Assembly (NCBI RefSeq): GCF_019711195.1
Contig: NZ_CP081299.1
Span: 2,914,001 to 2,978,000 of the forward strand
Reading direction: 5' to 3'
From: Dyadobacter sp. NIV53
GTDB lineage: Bacteria > Bacteroidota > Bacteroidia > Cytophagales > Spirosomataceae
DNA length: 64,000 nt
How positions within the stretch are numbered: position 1 is the stretch's first letter; each line of letters begins with the position of its first letter. The notes beneath the pieces were generated by a model. That model ran no database searches. It was given only the letters and a program-made list of their open reading frames with translations, and had not been told where the DNA came from. Below, in pieces: positions 8,673 to 18,469 of the stretch. The translations under genes were made by a program, and so were the position numbers.

Positions 8673-10534
8673 TTATTTCTGAATGACGATTTTTTTTATT
8701 GCTCCCCCTACGGTAGTTGTATACATACCGTTAATTAAATTATTGCTATTTACAGACTGACCCGGAAATATATTCTGTTCCAGTACGACCTGACCGGTGT
8801 TATTGCGTATTACTGCTTTTTCTGTCTTCTCTAAATCTTTTACAAAAAACTGATTTCCCGCCGGATTAGGATAGATACTGATACCTGCATAATCATTCTT
8901 TACAGAAATAATTCTTGAATACTCAAACTTCCCATCATAATCCATTTGTTTGAGACGATAGTAGGTAGTTGTAAAAGGAGCCAAATCAGTAAAATGATAT
9001 ATTCTGTTTTCCCTGGAATCTCCACTGCCATCTACAAAACCTATTTTTTCAAAAGTTTTTGCATCAGCACTTTTTTCGATATCAAAACCGGAGTTGTTGG
9101 TTTCGGACGAGGTTTGCCAGGTGAGGATGTTTAACCCATTTTGGTTCCTGGCTAGGAAAGAGACAAGCCTTACAGGAAGGGAAGTAAAGTTATAGTTATT
9201 AGCAATTAACGTCAATCCCGTTGCTTGACTATTACTTACTCTTACTCCGTAAAGTCCAAAGCCAGTTGTAATAAATTTATTGTCACCATTGTTTATTGCC
9301 ACTATCGAGCCATCTTTATACCAATAATATGTGTTGTTCCCAAGCGTACCACCTGCATCTATAGAGAGAATTACATCTGCTGTCGATAATTCAGGAGTAA
9401 AAGAAGCAGATATATTAATGTTGGCCTGCCAATTATAAAAGCTTAAACGACTTACGTTATTCTCAATTCCATTAAAGGTAAATCTATTTGAACCTATACT
9501 TAAAGACCTATTGGGCAATCCGGTCAGATCGGGAATTGTACCACTTAGAAAATTAAAATTCAAATATCCGTATTTTAATTTCGTGAGATTACGTAATTCA
9601 ATCGGGATACTTCCAATCAGCGAATTCGAGCCTAAACTTAACTCCTCCATATTTAACAATTTTCCCAACTCTATTGGAATATACCCACTAAGCTGATTTT
9701 GTTCTAAGTTTAGTTTGTTAAGATTTGTTAGGTTACCAATTTCCACTGGGATCGGTCCAGAGATTTGAGTATTTGATATGGCAAGAGACTTTAACTGATT
9801 TAAGTTGCCTAGTTGAGCAGGTAATTCCCTGTCAATGAGAAATTCCGGGTAAGATCCAACAATTCCAGATTAGCCAAATCTCCTATTTCCGTTGGTATAT
9901 CTCCCGAAATTCCAGCAGCCTTCATGTTAAGTGTTTTTAACTTTTTTAAATTTCCTATCGAAGCTGGTATAGTAATTGATCCAGAGCCTGCAAAAGCATC
10001 ACCATTACTGAAATCTAAATTTTCCAGATTTACTAAATTACCGATACTTGATGGAATATTCCAAAAAGGTGTTATACCCAAATACCTTAACTTTGTTAAC
10101 GATCCGAGTAGTTCTACATTTGTTTCATTAAAAAAATGGCCCCATAAATTAAGATATTCAATCTTTGTTAATGAAAATAATTCTACAGGAAGACTTCCCG
10201 ATAATCCTTGAGAAAATTCTGTCGTTCCATAACCCGAGAAATTAAGATAAGTTAACTCAGTTAGATTACCAATTTGAGCCGGAATAAATCCAATCATATC
10301 AACATCAGGTAAATTAACTTCCGTTATTCTTCCTCCCCTACATGTTATACCATACCATCCACAGGGATTGTCTCCCGGCGATCCCGGAATAATCCATCCA
10401 GTATTATTGTACCAGCCGCTACCCCCAGCAGAATTATATAATGCAACCAGTGCCAGCCGATCACCTTCCAACGAACCTTGTGCAAGAGTATTTAGTGAAC
10501 AGAATAAAAATAATGTGAGTAAACAGTGTTTCAT
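8673..10534 (-). CDS. Secreted leucine-rich-repeat protein with T9SS sorting domain (one frame break)
   Basis: The gene reads as two frames (9809-10534 and 8673-9746 in the longest open parts). Restoring one base in the CCC run at 9827-9829 joins them into a 620-residue protein in which TGELPAQLGNLNQ continues the repeat pattern. An 18-residue signal peptide is followed by a plant-type LRR cap (LALVALYNSAGGSGW, CGWYGITC) and about ten repeats of the type xxIGNLTxLxxLxL. A domain with PVRLVSF and LTWQTSSETNNSGFDIEKS follows, and then a C-terminal sorting domain with ISIYPNPAGNQFFV. T9SS would export it across the outer membrane. The ligand of the repeats is unknown. Confidence 0.85.
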
Positions 10535-10770
10535 GGTTTTAGATTAGTTGTGATTTAGTTTTCAACCGATATAAAAGGCACAGAGAATGACCTGAACAAA
10601 GTTGCTCTTGCATGTCTTAAAAGGAAGAATTTGATAACGTTTGAGAAGCAATAATCACTGATGGGTGTTGGATTGCTTTATAAACAACCATCAGTGACTT
10701 TATAAGAATGGCAACAATATTATAATAATCAGGCTAAGAATCAAGAAATTTCAATAATTAAAAATCGAAA

Positions 10771-12882
10771 TCACTTCCAAACCAAGCCCATATTTGAAAA
10801 CAAAAAAGCATAGATATCTGCTTGGGTTTCGAGCGCTTTTTTGGTATTGCTTGCACCATGTCCTGAATTTGTATCAATCCGGATAAGCAACGGATTAGTA
10901 GAAGATGCGCCGGCTTTTGCCTGAAGTTCAGCTGCATATTTGAAAGAATGGGCTGGTACTACCCTGTCATCATGATCTGCGGTGGTAACCATGGTTGCAG
11001 GATACTTTCCACCATCCTTAATATTGTGCAATGGAGAATAACCCAGAAGCATTTTAAATTCGTCCGCATTATCACTGCTGCCATAATCTGCTATCCAGTT
11101 CCAGCCAATGGTAAATTTGTGAAAACGCAGCATATCCATCACACCAACTGCCGGAAGTGCCACTTTGAAAAGTTCGGGTCGCTGGTTCATTACAGTTCCT
11201 ACAAGTAGTCCTCCGTTTGACCCTCCCTGAATCGCCAGCTTGTCTGTAGATGTATATTTTTCTTCGATCAGAAATTCAGCAGCGGCAATAAAGTCATCAA
11301 ATACATTTTGCTTTTTCAGTTTCATTCCCTGCTCGTGCCATGTCTCGCCATATTCACTACCACCTCTAAGATTTGCTTGTACATAAATACCACCCTGATC
11401 CAAAAAAGGAATGCGTGTAGGACTAAACGCAGGAGTAAGGCTGATGTTGAATCCGCCATATCCGTATAGAATCGTTGGATTGGATCCATCGAGCTTCAAA
11501 CCTATTTTATAGGTAATGAATGCCGGAATTTTTCTCCCGTCTTTGCTTGGATAAAAAACCTGCCTGGTTTCATAATCCTCTGGTTTGAAAGAAACTTCCG
11601 GCTCACGAAAAATATTACTTTGCTTGGTGGAAATGTCATACCTGAAAATGGTAGGTGGATAATTAAAAGAAGTGTAGGTATAAAAAACAAATTTATCCTC
11701 CTTTTCACCCCCAAATCCACCGGCGGTTCCCAGTCCGGGCAGCAATACTTCATTTTCCGGTTTGCCTTTTAAATCATAAACATAAACCCTGGTTGTAACG
11801 TCTTTTGAATAGGATACAAACAGTTTTCCACCAGCTGTTCCGACCCCCTGCAATGGTTCAGATTTTTCAGCAATTACAGAACTCCATTGTTTACTTTTTA
11901 AATCATAAAATAAAACCTTGCTATTCGGTGCGTTCTCATTGGTTTCTATCAGGAATCCATTATCAACGTTTTCAATAAGCGAATAACTAAAATCTGTAAT
12001 CTCCTCTTTGACTGCGAGAAATTTTGATTCCCCCTTTTTTAAAACCCACAAACCGTTCCCATCTTTACCTTTACCCCGGTCACTTACATAGAGCGTTGCA
12101 AACTGCTCATCTTCTGTGGTACTTACCGTATGAAATCTTTGCGGGTTAGCCGGGTCTTCATAAACCAGCTTGTCGTCTTTCTGCGAAGTTCCTACTTTAT
12201 GATAATATACCTGGTGATTCTCGTTTTTAGCGACCAATGCACTTCCCTCAGGTTTTGGATAACTGCTGTAATAAAATCCATCGTTCTGCCAGGCAGCACC
12301 GGAAACTTTAACCCATTCTACCTTATCCGACAACATTTCCAGTGTCCTCATATCCATTACCTGATATTCCTGCCAGTCGGAGCCGCCCTGGGAAAAACCG
12401 CAAACAGCGTGCATCCCGTCTTTGGAGAGACTAAATACGGTAAGCCTGGTAGTTCCATCAGTAGAAAGTTTGTTAGGATCAAGTACAACTTCCGGACTTC
12501 CGTCTAATCCTTTCTGACGGTATAGTACTGACTGATTCTGTAAACCATCATTTTTGTAAAAATAAAAATAATCTCCCTTTTTGCCTGGTGCAGAATATTT
12601 GGGATAGTTATATGCTTTTTCCAGATCAGTGAATATTTTCCCTTTAAAAGGAATTCTATTCAGATAATCAAAAGTAACTTCATTCTGAGCTTTCACCCAG
12701 GCTTCTGTTTCAGGCGACCTGTCGTCTTCCAGCCAGTGATACGGATCGCTTATTTTTGTGCCATGGTATTCATCAAGGTGTTCGATCTTATTAGTTACCG
12801 GGTAATGCAAATTTTGTGTAAATCCGTTGGTATCCGTCAGAGCGGCAATAATTGCTGTCATTCCTGCAAATTTAAAATTCAT
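10771..12882 (-). CDS. Prolyl oligopeptidase (family S9A), exported
   Basis: This 703-residue serine peptidase cleaves short peptides after proline. A short signal-like N-terminus (to about residue 23) precedes HYPVTNKIEHLDEYHG, then the seven-bladed propeller region and a C-terminal alpha/beta-hydrolase domain. The catalytic triad is visible: Ser555 in GGSNGG, Asp639 in DHDDRVVPAHS and His675 in SGHGASN. Spacing and length match the family (about 700 residues). The N-terminal signal suggests a periplasmic location. It is a single gene, convergent with nothing and divergent from the hybrid kinase gene. Confidence 0.93.
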   Translation of the reverse strand: MNFKFAGMTAIIAALTDTNGFTQNLHYPVTNKIEHLDEYHGTKISDPYHWLEDDRSPETEAWVKAQNEVTFDYLNRIPFKGKIFTDLEKAYNYPKYSAPGKKGDYFYFYKNDGLQNQSVLYRQKGLDGSPEVVLDPNKLSTDGTTRLTVFSLSKDGMHAVCGFSQGGSDWQEYQVMDMRTLEMLSDKVEWVKVSGAAWQNDGFYYSSYPKPEGSALVAKNENHQVYYHKVGTSQKDDKLVYEDPANPQRFHTVSTTEDEQFATLYVSDRGKGKDGNGLWVLKKGESKFLAVKEEITDFSYSLIENVDNGFLIETNENAPNSKVLFYDLKSKQWSSVIAEKSEPLQGVGTAGGKLFVSYSKDVTTRVYVYDLKGKPENEVLLPGLGTAGGFGGEKEDKFVFYTYTSFNYPPTIFRYDISTKQSNIFREPEVSFKPEDYETRQVFYPSKDGRKIPAFITYKIGLKLDGSNPTILYGYGGFNISLTPAFSPTRIPFLDQGGIYVQANLRGGSEYGETWHEQGMKLKKQNVFDDFIAAAEFLIEEKYTSTDKLAIQGGSNGGLLVGTVMNQRPELFKVALPAVGVMDMLRFHKFTIGWNWIADYGSSDNADEFKMLLGYSPLHNIKDGGKYPATMVTTADHDDRVVPAHSFKYAAELQAKAGASSTNPLLIRIDTNSGHGASNTKKALETQADIYAFLFSNMGLVWK

Positions 12883-13108
12883 GTAAAATGTGAATCAAGG
12901 TATAGATTATTTGATACATGCGGCAATTCAATCATCAATTATAGCGAATTAATAATCTGACTTTTATGAAAGTAAAAAAGTATAGAATAATCTTTATATT
13001 AGAAATAGTACTTTTATATAACTAATGCTACAAAAATCCTTTATTTGTAAATTAAAACCAGATGATTTTATAAGACTTTCTGGCTTAAACTTATTTCAAT
13101 CCTGATAA

Positions 13109-15484
13109 ATGAATTGGAATCGACAATTCCTGATTTTGGTATTATTATGTACCTTTCAAATGACCGCTCCTTTGGCGTTTTGTCAGGAAAATAAATCGTC
13201 GTTATCATTGCCTGAGGCACGGCTGGGAGTTCTGGATTTGAGAAACACAAATTTTTATACCGCCGACATTCCGGTTAAAGGGCAATGGAAGTTTTTTTGG
13301 AATACCTTAAAGGAACCTTCTGAAAATATCGAATACTTTGAATATGCAGAATTACCACGACTTTGGAAGGATACAGTATGGAAAAACAAGAAAATTCCGT
13401 CGCAAGGCATTGCCAGTTATGAAGTAAAGATTCTGCTTCCTAAAGTAAAAGAACATTTGGCGCTTAAAATCCCGGACGCATACTCTTCATACAATTTGTA
13501 TGTGAACAATAAACTTTTTGCCACAAACGGAAAGCCCGGCGAAACCAAAGAAACAACAATTCCATACTGGTCTACCCAGGTAATTCCACTTCTGGAAACC
13601 AGCGATACGCTAAATTTGCTTTTACAGATAGCTAATTTTCATCATTATAAAGGTGGGGTAAACAGAAATATAGAAATAGGCCTTTTTAGTAATCTTAAAA
13701 GGGAAAGTGATATCGATCATGCTTCGGATTATTTCCTGACGGGTTCTATTTTTATGGGCGGTCTTTTCTTTCTCGGATTGTACCTTTTTGGCAGGCACGA
13801 CAAATCCATTTTGTATTTTGCGCTCTTTTGCTTGTGTTACAGTTACCGGATTGGAGGAGCGGGACAATATTCACTTCACGATGTCTTTCCTTATTTAAGC
13901 TGGAATTTCACTTTGCACTGCGAATATCTGTCATTGTACCTGGCTGTGGCCATGTTCGCTTTATATACCAGATCACTGTATCCGGAAGATGCGCCTCAAA
14001 AAATCATGAGTATTATGACAGGAATCTGTTTTGGGTTTATAACCATTACGATTATTTCCCCACCTGTTTTATTTACCAGGCTGATTAATTATTTTATTAT
14101 AATCGTGCTGGTTTACGTTGTTTTTGCGACTTACATATACTGGATTGCCGTAAGAAACAAGAGAATTGGTTCCAAGTATGCATTGCTCAGTACAGCAGCA
14201 ATTTTCATTATTATCATTTCCGATACGCTCGAATATTATCACATTACTACACCTGACAAAGAAATTTTATTTTTTGGTTACCTGGGTTTTTTCTTTTGTC
14301 AGTCCTTGATTCTATCATTCAAATTTGCAACGACCCTAAAAAAAGCCAAAGAGGAGGCTGAAATTGGGCTGAAGGTCAAAAGTGAATTTCTCAGTACAAT
14401 GAGCCATGAAATTAGAACACCACTGAATTCGGTCATTGGCATGACGCACCTGATGATGAAAGAAACACCGCGGCCGGATCAGCGACAAAATCTGGACGTT
14501 ATGCTGTTTTCAGCAAACAATTTGCTTACGATTGTCAACGATGTTTTAGATTTCAGCACCATTGAAGAAGGAAAGATTGTTTTCACAATCGGCCCAATGG
14601 ATATATCGATGATCGCACGAAATATCCTTTTAGGTTACAAAGCAACAACTTCTAACCCGGGCATTAATTTTATACTAGATTTAGATAAAACCCTTCCTTC
14701 AAAATTATCAGGAGACAGTGCAAGAACCACCCAAATTATTGACAATCTTGTACATAATGCCTGCAAATTTACTGCATCCGGATTTATCAGATTAGCGATC
14801 AACGAGGAATCAAGAAATGAAAAAGAGATAACGTTAAAAATTTCAGTTGAAGATACGGGCATTGGAATCCCTGCCGATAAACAAAAAATGATTTTTGAGC
14901 GCTTTACCCAGGCTGATTCTTCCTTTTCACGTGGATTTAGCGGAACTGGCTTGGGCTTAGCTATCAGCAAACGGATCCTTGAAGTGCAGGGAATAGAGCT
15001 TTTACTAAAAAGTGAAGAAAATAAAGGCTCCGTTTTTTATTTTACTCAAACATTTCAAATTATCCAGGAAGAACTAAAATTACCCCAAACGTTAAATCTT
15101 CCTTTATCCGGAGTCCAAATTTTAATTGTTGAAGATAATCCAATGAATGTATTGGTTCTCAAAAAGTTTTTACGGCGATGGGGAGCCGAATCGGAAGTTG
15201 CGGAAAATGGAGAGGAGGCCGTTAATAAACTGGATCCATCCAAACACCAGATTATTTTAATGGACTTGCACATGCCTGTAATGGATGGTTATGAGGCTAC
15301 CAAAGTATTAAGAAGCCGTGGCGAAACAGTACCAATTATTGCGCTTACAGCCAGTGTTGCGCTGGATGTTGAGAAGGATATTTATGGAATAGGTATCAAT
15401 GCAATTATATTCAAACCTTTTATTCCTGATAACCTGCTTCAAACCATTTCCAATCACGTTTTCGCTGCACCGTCGGTACAATGA
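13109..15484 (+). CDS. Hybrid sensor histidine kinase with 7TMR-DISM sensor and C-terminal receiver
   Basis: A 791-residue membrane protein. Residues 1-25 are a signal peptide. Residues of about 40-190 form an extracytoplasmic beta-rich sensor (VKGQWKFFWNTL and AYSSYNLYVNNKLF) of the type preceding 7TMR-DISM. Seven hydrophobic segments lie between about residues 205 and 405. The kinase core has the phospho-acceptor His433 in MSHEIRTPLN, the N box DNLVHNACKFT, G1 DTGIGIP and G2 GTGLGLAISKRI. A receiver domain begins at ILIVEDNPMN with phospho-acceptor Asp719 in LMDLHMPVMDG, T in ALTAS and K in FKPF. There is no DNA-binding output domain and no adjacent response regulator, so its partner is elsewhere. 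Confidence 0.93.
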   Translation: MNWNRQFLILVLLCTFQMTAPLAFCQENKSSLSLPEARLGVLDLRNTNFYTADIPVKGQWKFFWNTLKEPSENIEYFEYAELPRLWKDTVWKNKKIPSQGIASYEVKILLPKVKEHLALKIPDAYSSYNLYVNNKLFATNGKPGETKETTIPYWSTQVIPLLETSDTLNLLLQIANFHHYKGGVNRNIEIGLFSNLKRESDIDHASDYFLTGSIFMGGLFFLGLYLFGRHDKSILYFALFCLCYSYRIGGAGQYSLHDVFPYLSWNFTLHCEYLSLYLAVAMFALYTRSLYPEDAPQKIMSIMTGICFGFITITIISPPVLFTRLINYFIIIVLVYVVFATYIYWIAVRNKRIGSKYALLSTAAIFIIIISDTLEYYHITTPDKEILFFGYLGFFFCQSLILSFKFATTLKKAKEEAEIGLKVKSEFLSTMSHEIRTPLNSVIGMTHLMMKETPRPDQRQNLDVMLFSANNLLTIVNDVLDFSTIEEGKIVFTIGPMDISMIARNILLGYKATTSNPGINFILDLDKTLPSKLSGDSARTTQIIDNLVHNACKFTASGFIRLAINEESRNEKEITLKISVEDTGIGIPADKQKMIFERFTQADSSFSRGFSGTGLGLAISKRILEVQGIELLLKSEENKGSVFYFTQTFQIIQEELKLPQTLNLPLSGVQILIVEDNPMNVLVLKKFLRRWGAESEVAENGEEAVNKLDPSKHQIILMDLHMPVMDGYEATKVLRSRGETVPIIALTASVALDVEKDIYGIGINAIIFKPFIPDNLLQTISNHVFAAPSVQ

Positions 15485-15524
15485 AGCATTAATGAGACAG
15501 TTTATTAACTCTGTACTCAACCCA

Positions 15525-16454
15525 TTATTTTCTCTTATAATAATTTAATGTTACACTCGAAGCATTCCCCTTTTCGCTGATTGTATAAAACCCATGAAGT
15601 TGCCGGTCAAAACAAATCCCTTCACCCTGAGGTTCCAAGGCTACTGTTAGTTGTTTATTAGCACTTTTAGACAATGTTTGACTTACAGTTTCACCCTCTT
15701 TTCTGGTCCAGTAAAATACGCTGATATATGTACGGAGAACAACTTCTTTTCCATCAACAGCAATATTTCCGCTTGTGACAGTAACAATAGATGGAATGGT
15801 GCCCATTTTTTCAGCCGTAATAGTTTCAGAAGTAGACTGAGGATAAGCCAAACGATAAATCCCGGTTTGATCCGATTCTTTTGAAATGATAAATATGTCC
15901 CTGGTATCAGGATCCAATAATAAGGTTTCAGCGTCACGCGGACCATCAGGATATCGGTATGTTATCTTTTCGAGCCGGTCAGCTGTGAAAGAGCCGTTAA
16001 TATCACCGATCTCAGGTATCCGGTAAATAACATTCGTTTCGGTCATAGGCGGATTGTTATTTCCAATTTCACCGATATATAAATAATTAACTCCCGAAGC
16101 AGGGCCAGGCCCGCTTGCAATATCTTCCCAGTCGTGGTTCCGGGAGCCGGGAATGTTAAATTCTTTTATATTCTTACCATCTTTACTTATCAGGTATAAT
16201 GAATTTGGCTGGCCGGAATCCTGCATTGTCCATAAATAACCATTTAAATTGGCACTTTCTAATAATCCGGAAGCCTCATCTATTATGCCGGGTTGAATTG
16301 CAAATTTTTCCGGTGTAACCTCAAACTGATCTGATCTCCCGGAAGCAGGTTTCGGATCAGGGTCACTACAAGCCGATATAAAACAAGATATTAACAGGAA
16401 CAGGGAAAATCTTACTTGTGCAATACCGGTTTTATTTATAATCATAAGAAACAC
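15525..16454 (-). CDS. Predicted lipoprotein, probable beta-propeller
   Basis: A 309-residue protein of unknown function. The N-terminus is a lipoprotein signal with a lipobox ending SACSDPDP (Cys near residue 29). The body has repeated beta-propeller-like segments: DEASGLLES, WTMQDSGQPNSLYLI, SRNHDWEDIASGPGP and NYLYIGEIGNN. This DEASG/NDSG/DWEDIA pattern recurs in secreted proteins of many phyla and I know no established function for it. It faces the hybrid kinase gene tail to tail and is divergent from aspS. Expression from its own promoter is likely. The exact start among Met1 and Met4 is uncertain. Confidence 0.7.
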   Translation of the reverse strand: MFLMIINKTGIAQVRFSLFLLISCFISACSDPDPKPASGRSDQFEVTPEKFAIQPGIIDEASGLLESANLNGYLWTMQDSGQPNSLYLISKDGKNIKEFNIPGSRNHDWEDIASGPGPASGVNYLYIGEIGNNNPPMTETNVIYRIPEIGDINGSFTADRLEKITYRYPDGPRDAETLLLDPDTRDIFIISKESDQTGIYRLAYPQSTSETITAEKMGTIPSIVTVTSGNIAVDGKEVVLRTYISVFYWTRKEGETVSQTLSKSANKQLTVALEPQGEGICFDRQLHGFYTISEKGNASSVTLNYYKRK

Positions 16455-16480
16455 TTCATGTTAGATTTGCTAAAATTACG

Positions 16481-16488
16481 TACTTTTG
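16481..16488 (+). promoter_or_regulatory. Bacteroidota-type -7 element of aspS
   Basis: TACTTTTG followed by CGCC matches the TAnnTTTG consensus and lies 49 bases before the aspS ATG. No clear TTG was found at the -33 position. Confidence 0.55.
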
Positions 16489-16537
16489 CGCCATTTATTA
16501 TCAGGCAGTTTCTTTTTATCAGTATTAAAATAATTAT

Positions 16538-18303
16538 ATGTTACGTACACATACCTGTGGTGAGTTAAGCTTAGAGCATGTAAATCAGGACGTTGTATTG
16601 TGCGGATGGGTTCAGCGTATTCGTGACAAAGGTGGAATGATATGGTTGGATTTACGTGACCGTTACGGCTTAACCCAGCTTCTTTTTGAAGAAGGTAAAA
16701 CTCCGGCAGATGTGTTGGCAATGGCACGCTCAATGGGTCGGGAATTTGTAATTTGTGCCAAGGGAGAAGTAATTGAACGACTTTCTAAAAATGATAAAAT
16801 AGCAACTGGTTCTATTGAAATAAGGGTTTCCGAACTCTCCATTTTGAATCCGGCCAAGTTACCGCCATTCCTGATTGAAGACGAAACAGACGGAGGTGAT
16901 GATATCCGCATGAAATACCGCTACCTGGATCTTCGCAGAAATGTAGTGCGCAAAAACTTACAATTACGTCATCAGGTTGCGCGTCACACACGTGCTTATC
17001 TGGACGAACTTGATTTTATAGAAGTAGAGACACCGGTTCTGATTAAATCCACTCCCGAAGGAGCACGCGATTTTGTGGTTCCCAGCCGTATGAATCCGGG
17101 TGAATTTTATGCTTTACCGCAATCTCCCCAAACATTCAAACAATTATTAATGGTAGCCGGATTTGACCGCTATTATCAAATTGTAAAATGTTTCCGGGAT
17201 GAAGATTTGAGAGCAGACCGTCAGCCTGAATTTACACAAATAGATTGCGAAATGTCTTTTGTAACGCAGGAAGATATCCTAAACACATTTGAAGGGCTGA
17301 TCCGCAATTTATTCAGTAAGGTTAAGGGTATAGAATTACCGGAAGTTCCGCGTATGACATATGCTGATGCTATGCGTTTATACGGTTCCGATAAGCCGGA
17401 TATACGTTTCGAAATGAAATTTGCCGAACTTAAAGGAGAAAGCCAGGATTTCACCTCCGGAAAAGGGTTTGGTGTATTTGATGATGCGGAACTGGTCGTT
17501 GGTATTTGCGCACCAGGCTGTGCGGTTTATACACGCAAACAAATGGACGAGCTGACGGACTGGGTTAAACGTCCGCAGATTGGTGCAAAAGGACTAATTT
17601 ATGTCCGTTATAACACAGATGGAACTATTAAATCGTCTGTTGATAAATTTTATTCCGAAGAAGACCTAAAAAAATGGGTCGAAATATTGGATGCTAAGCC
17701 GGGGGATTTGCTCCTTATTATGTCCGGTAATGCTGACAAAGCGCGTAAACAATTAAATGAAGTCCGCCTGGAAATGGGAACTCGTCTGGGTTTCCGCGAT
17801 CCAGCTAATTACCGCGTGTTATGGGTTCTGGATTTCCCGCTATTGGAATACGGAGAAGCAGAGAACCGCTGGTTTGCCATGCATCATCCTTTTACAAGCC
17901 CAAAACCGGAAGATATTGAATTATTAGCCAGCGATTTAGGCAAAGTAAGGGCTAATGCATACGATATGGTTATCAATGGTGTTGAAGTTGGCGGAGGATC
18001 AGTACGTATTTTTGAACGTGACCTTCAGCAGCAAATGTTTGGGATATTAGGATTTTCTCCGGAAGAAGCTCAGGAACAGTTTGGCTTCCTGATGAACGCG
18101 TTCGAATTTGGAGCTCCCCCCACGCAGGAATTGCATTTGGATTTGACAGACTTTGCTCCTTATTTGGAGGTGTAGATTCGATCCGTGATTTCATTGCTTT
18201 CCCAAAAAACAATTCAGGACGTGACGTAATGATAGATTCCCCGTCTACAATTTCCGGTGTTCAGTTAAATGAGCTGTCGATTGCTGTGAAAATGAACGAT
18301 TAA
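16538..18303 (+). CDS. aspS: Aspartyl-tRNA synthetase (one frame break)
   Basis: This class II synthetase charges tRNA-Asp. The N-terminal OB domain (LCGWVQRIRDKGGMIWLDLRD) is followed by the catalytic domain, with FIEVETPVLIKSTPEGARDF, the flipping-loop residues QSPQ and FRDEDLRADRQPEFTQID (motif 2), and a GAD insert. The frame from 16538 stops at 18175, just after GAPP. The C6 run at 18116-18121 is one C short. With seven C residues the protein continues GAPPHAGIAFGFDR (motif 3, the ATP-binding arginine) and ends at 18303 as a normal 588-residue enzyme. Because this gene is essential and the downstream frame is intact, the break is most likely a sequence error. Confidence 0.95.
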
Positions 18304-18310
18304 AAAAATT

Positions 18311-18346
18311 AACAATCTTAAAAAATGACAATTTTTTAAGATTGTT
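18311..18346 (+). terminator. Terminator after aspS
   Basis: A perfect 16-bp stem (AACAATCTTAAAAAAT at 18311-18326, its complement at 18331-18346) with a GACA loop lies directly behind the corrected aspS stop codon. Confidence 0.85.
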
Positions 18347-18368
18347 ATCAAAGTTATTTTACATTTCG

Positions 18369-18376
18369 TAGTTTTG
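18369..18376 (+). promoter_or_regulatory. Candidate -7 element of the exopolysaccharide locus
   Basis: TAGTTTTG followed by CAAC fits TAnnTTTG. It lies between the aspS terminator and the first export gene. The nearest upstream TTG (18342-18344) is 24 bases away, slightly more than the usual spacing. Confidence 0.5.
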
Positions 18377-18469
18377 CAACTTGCTTATAATAAAGTGATT
18401 TGTTAAGAATAATTTTTCGATCCTTCCTGCTCTCATAAAATTGTAATTAATATACTACTAATACCTTAC

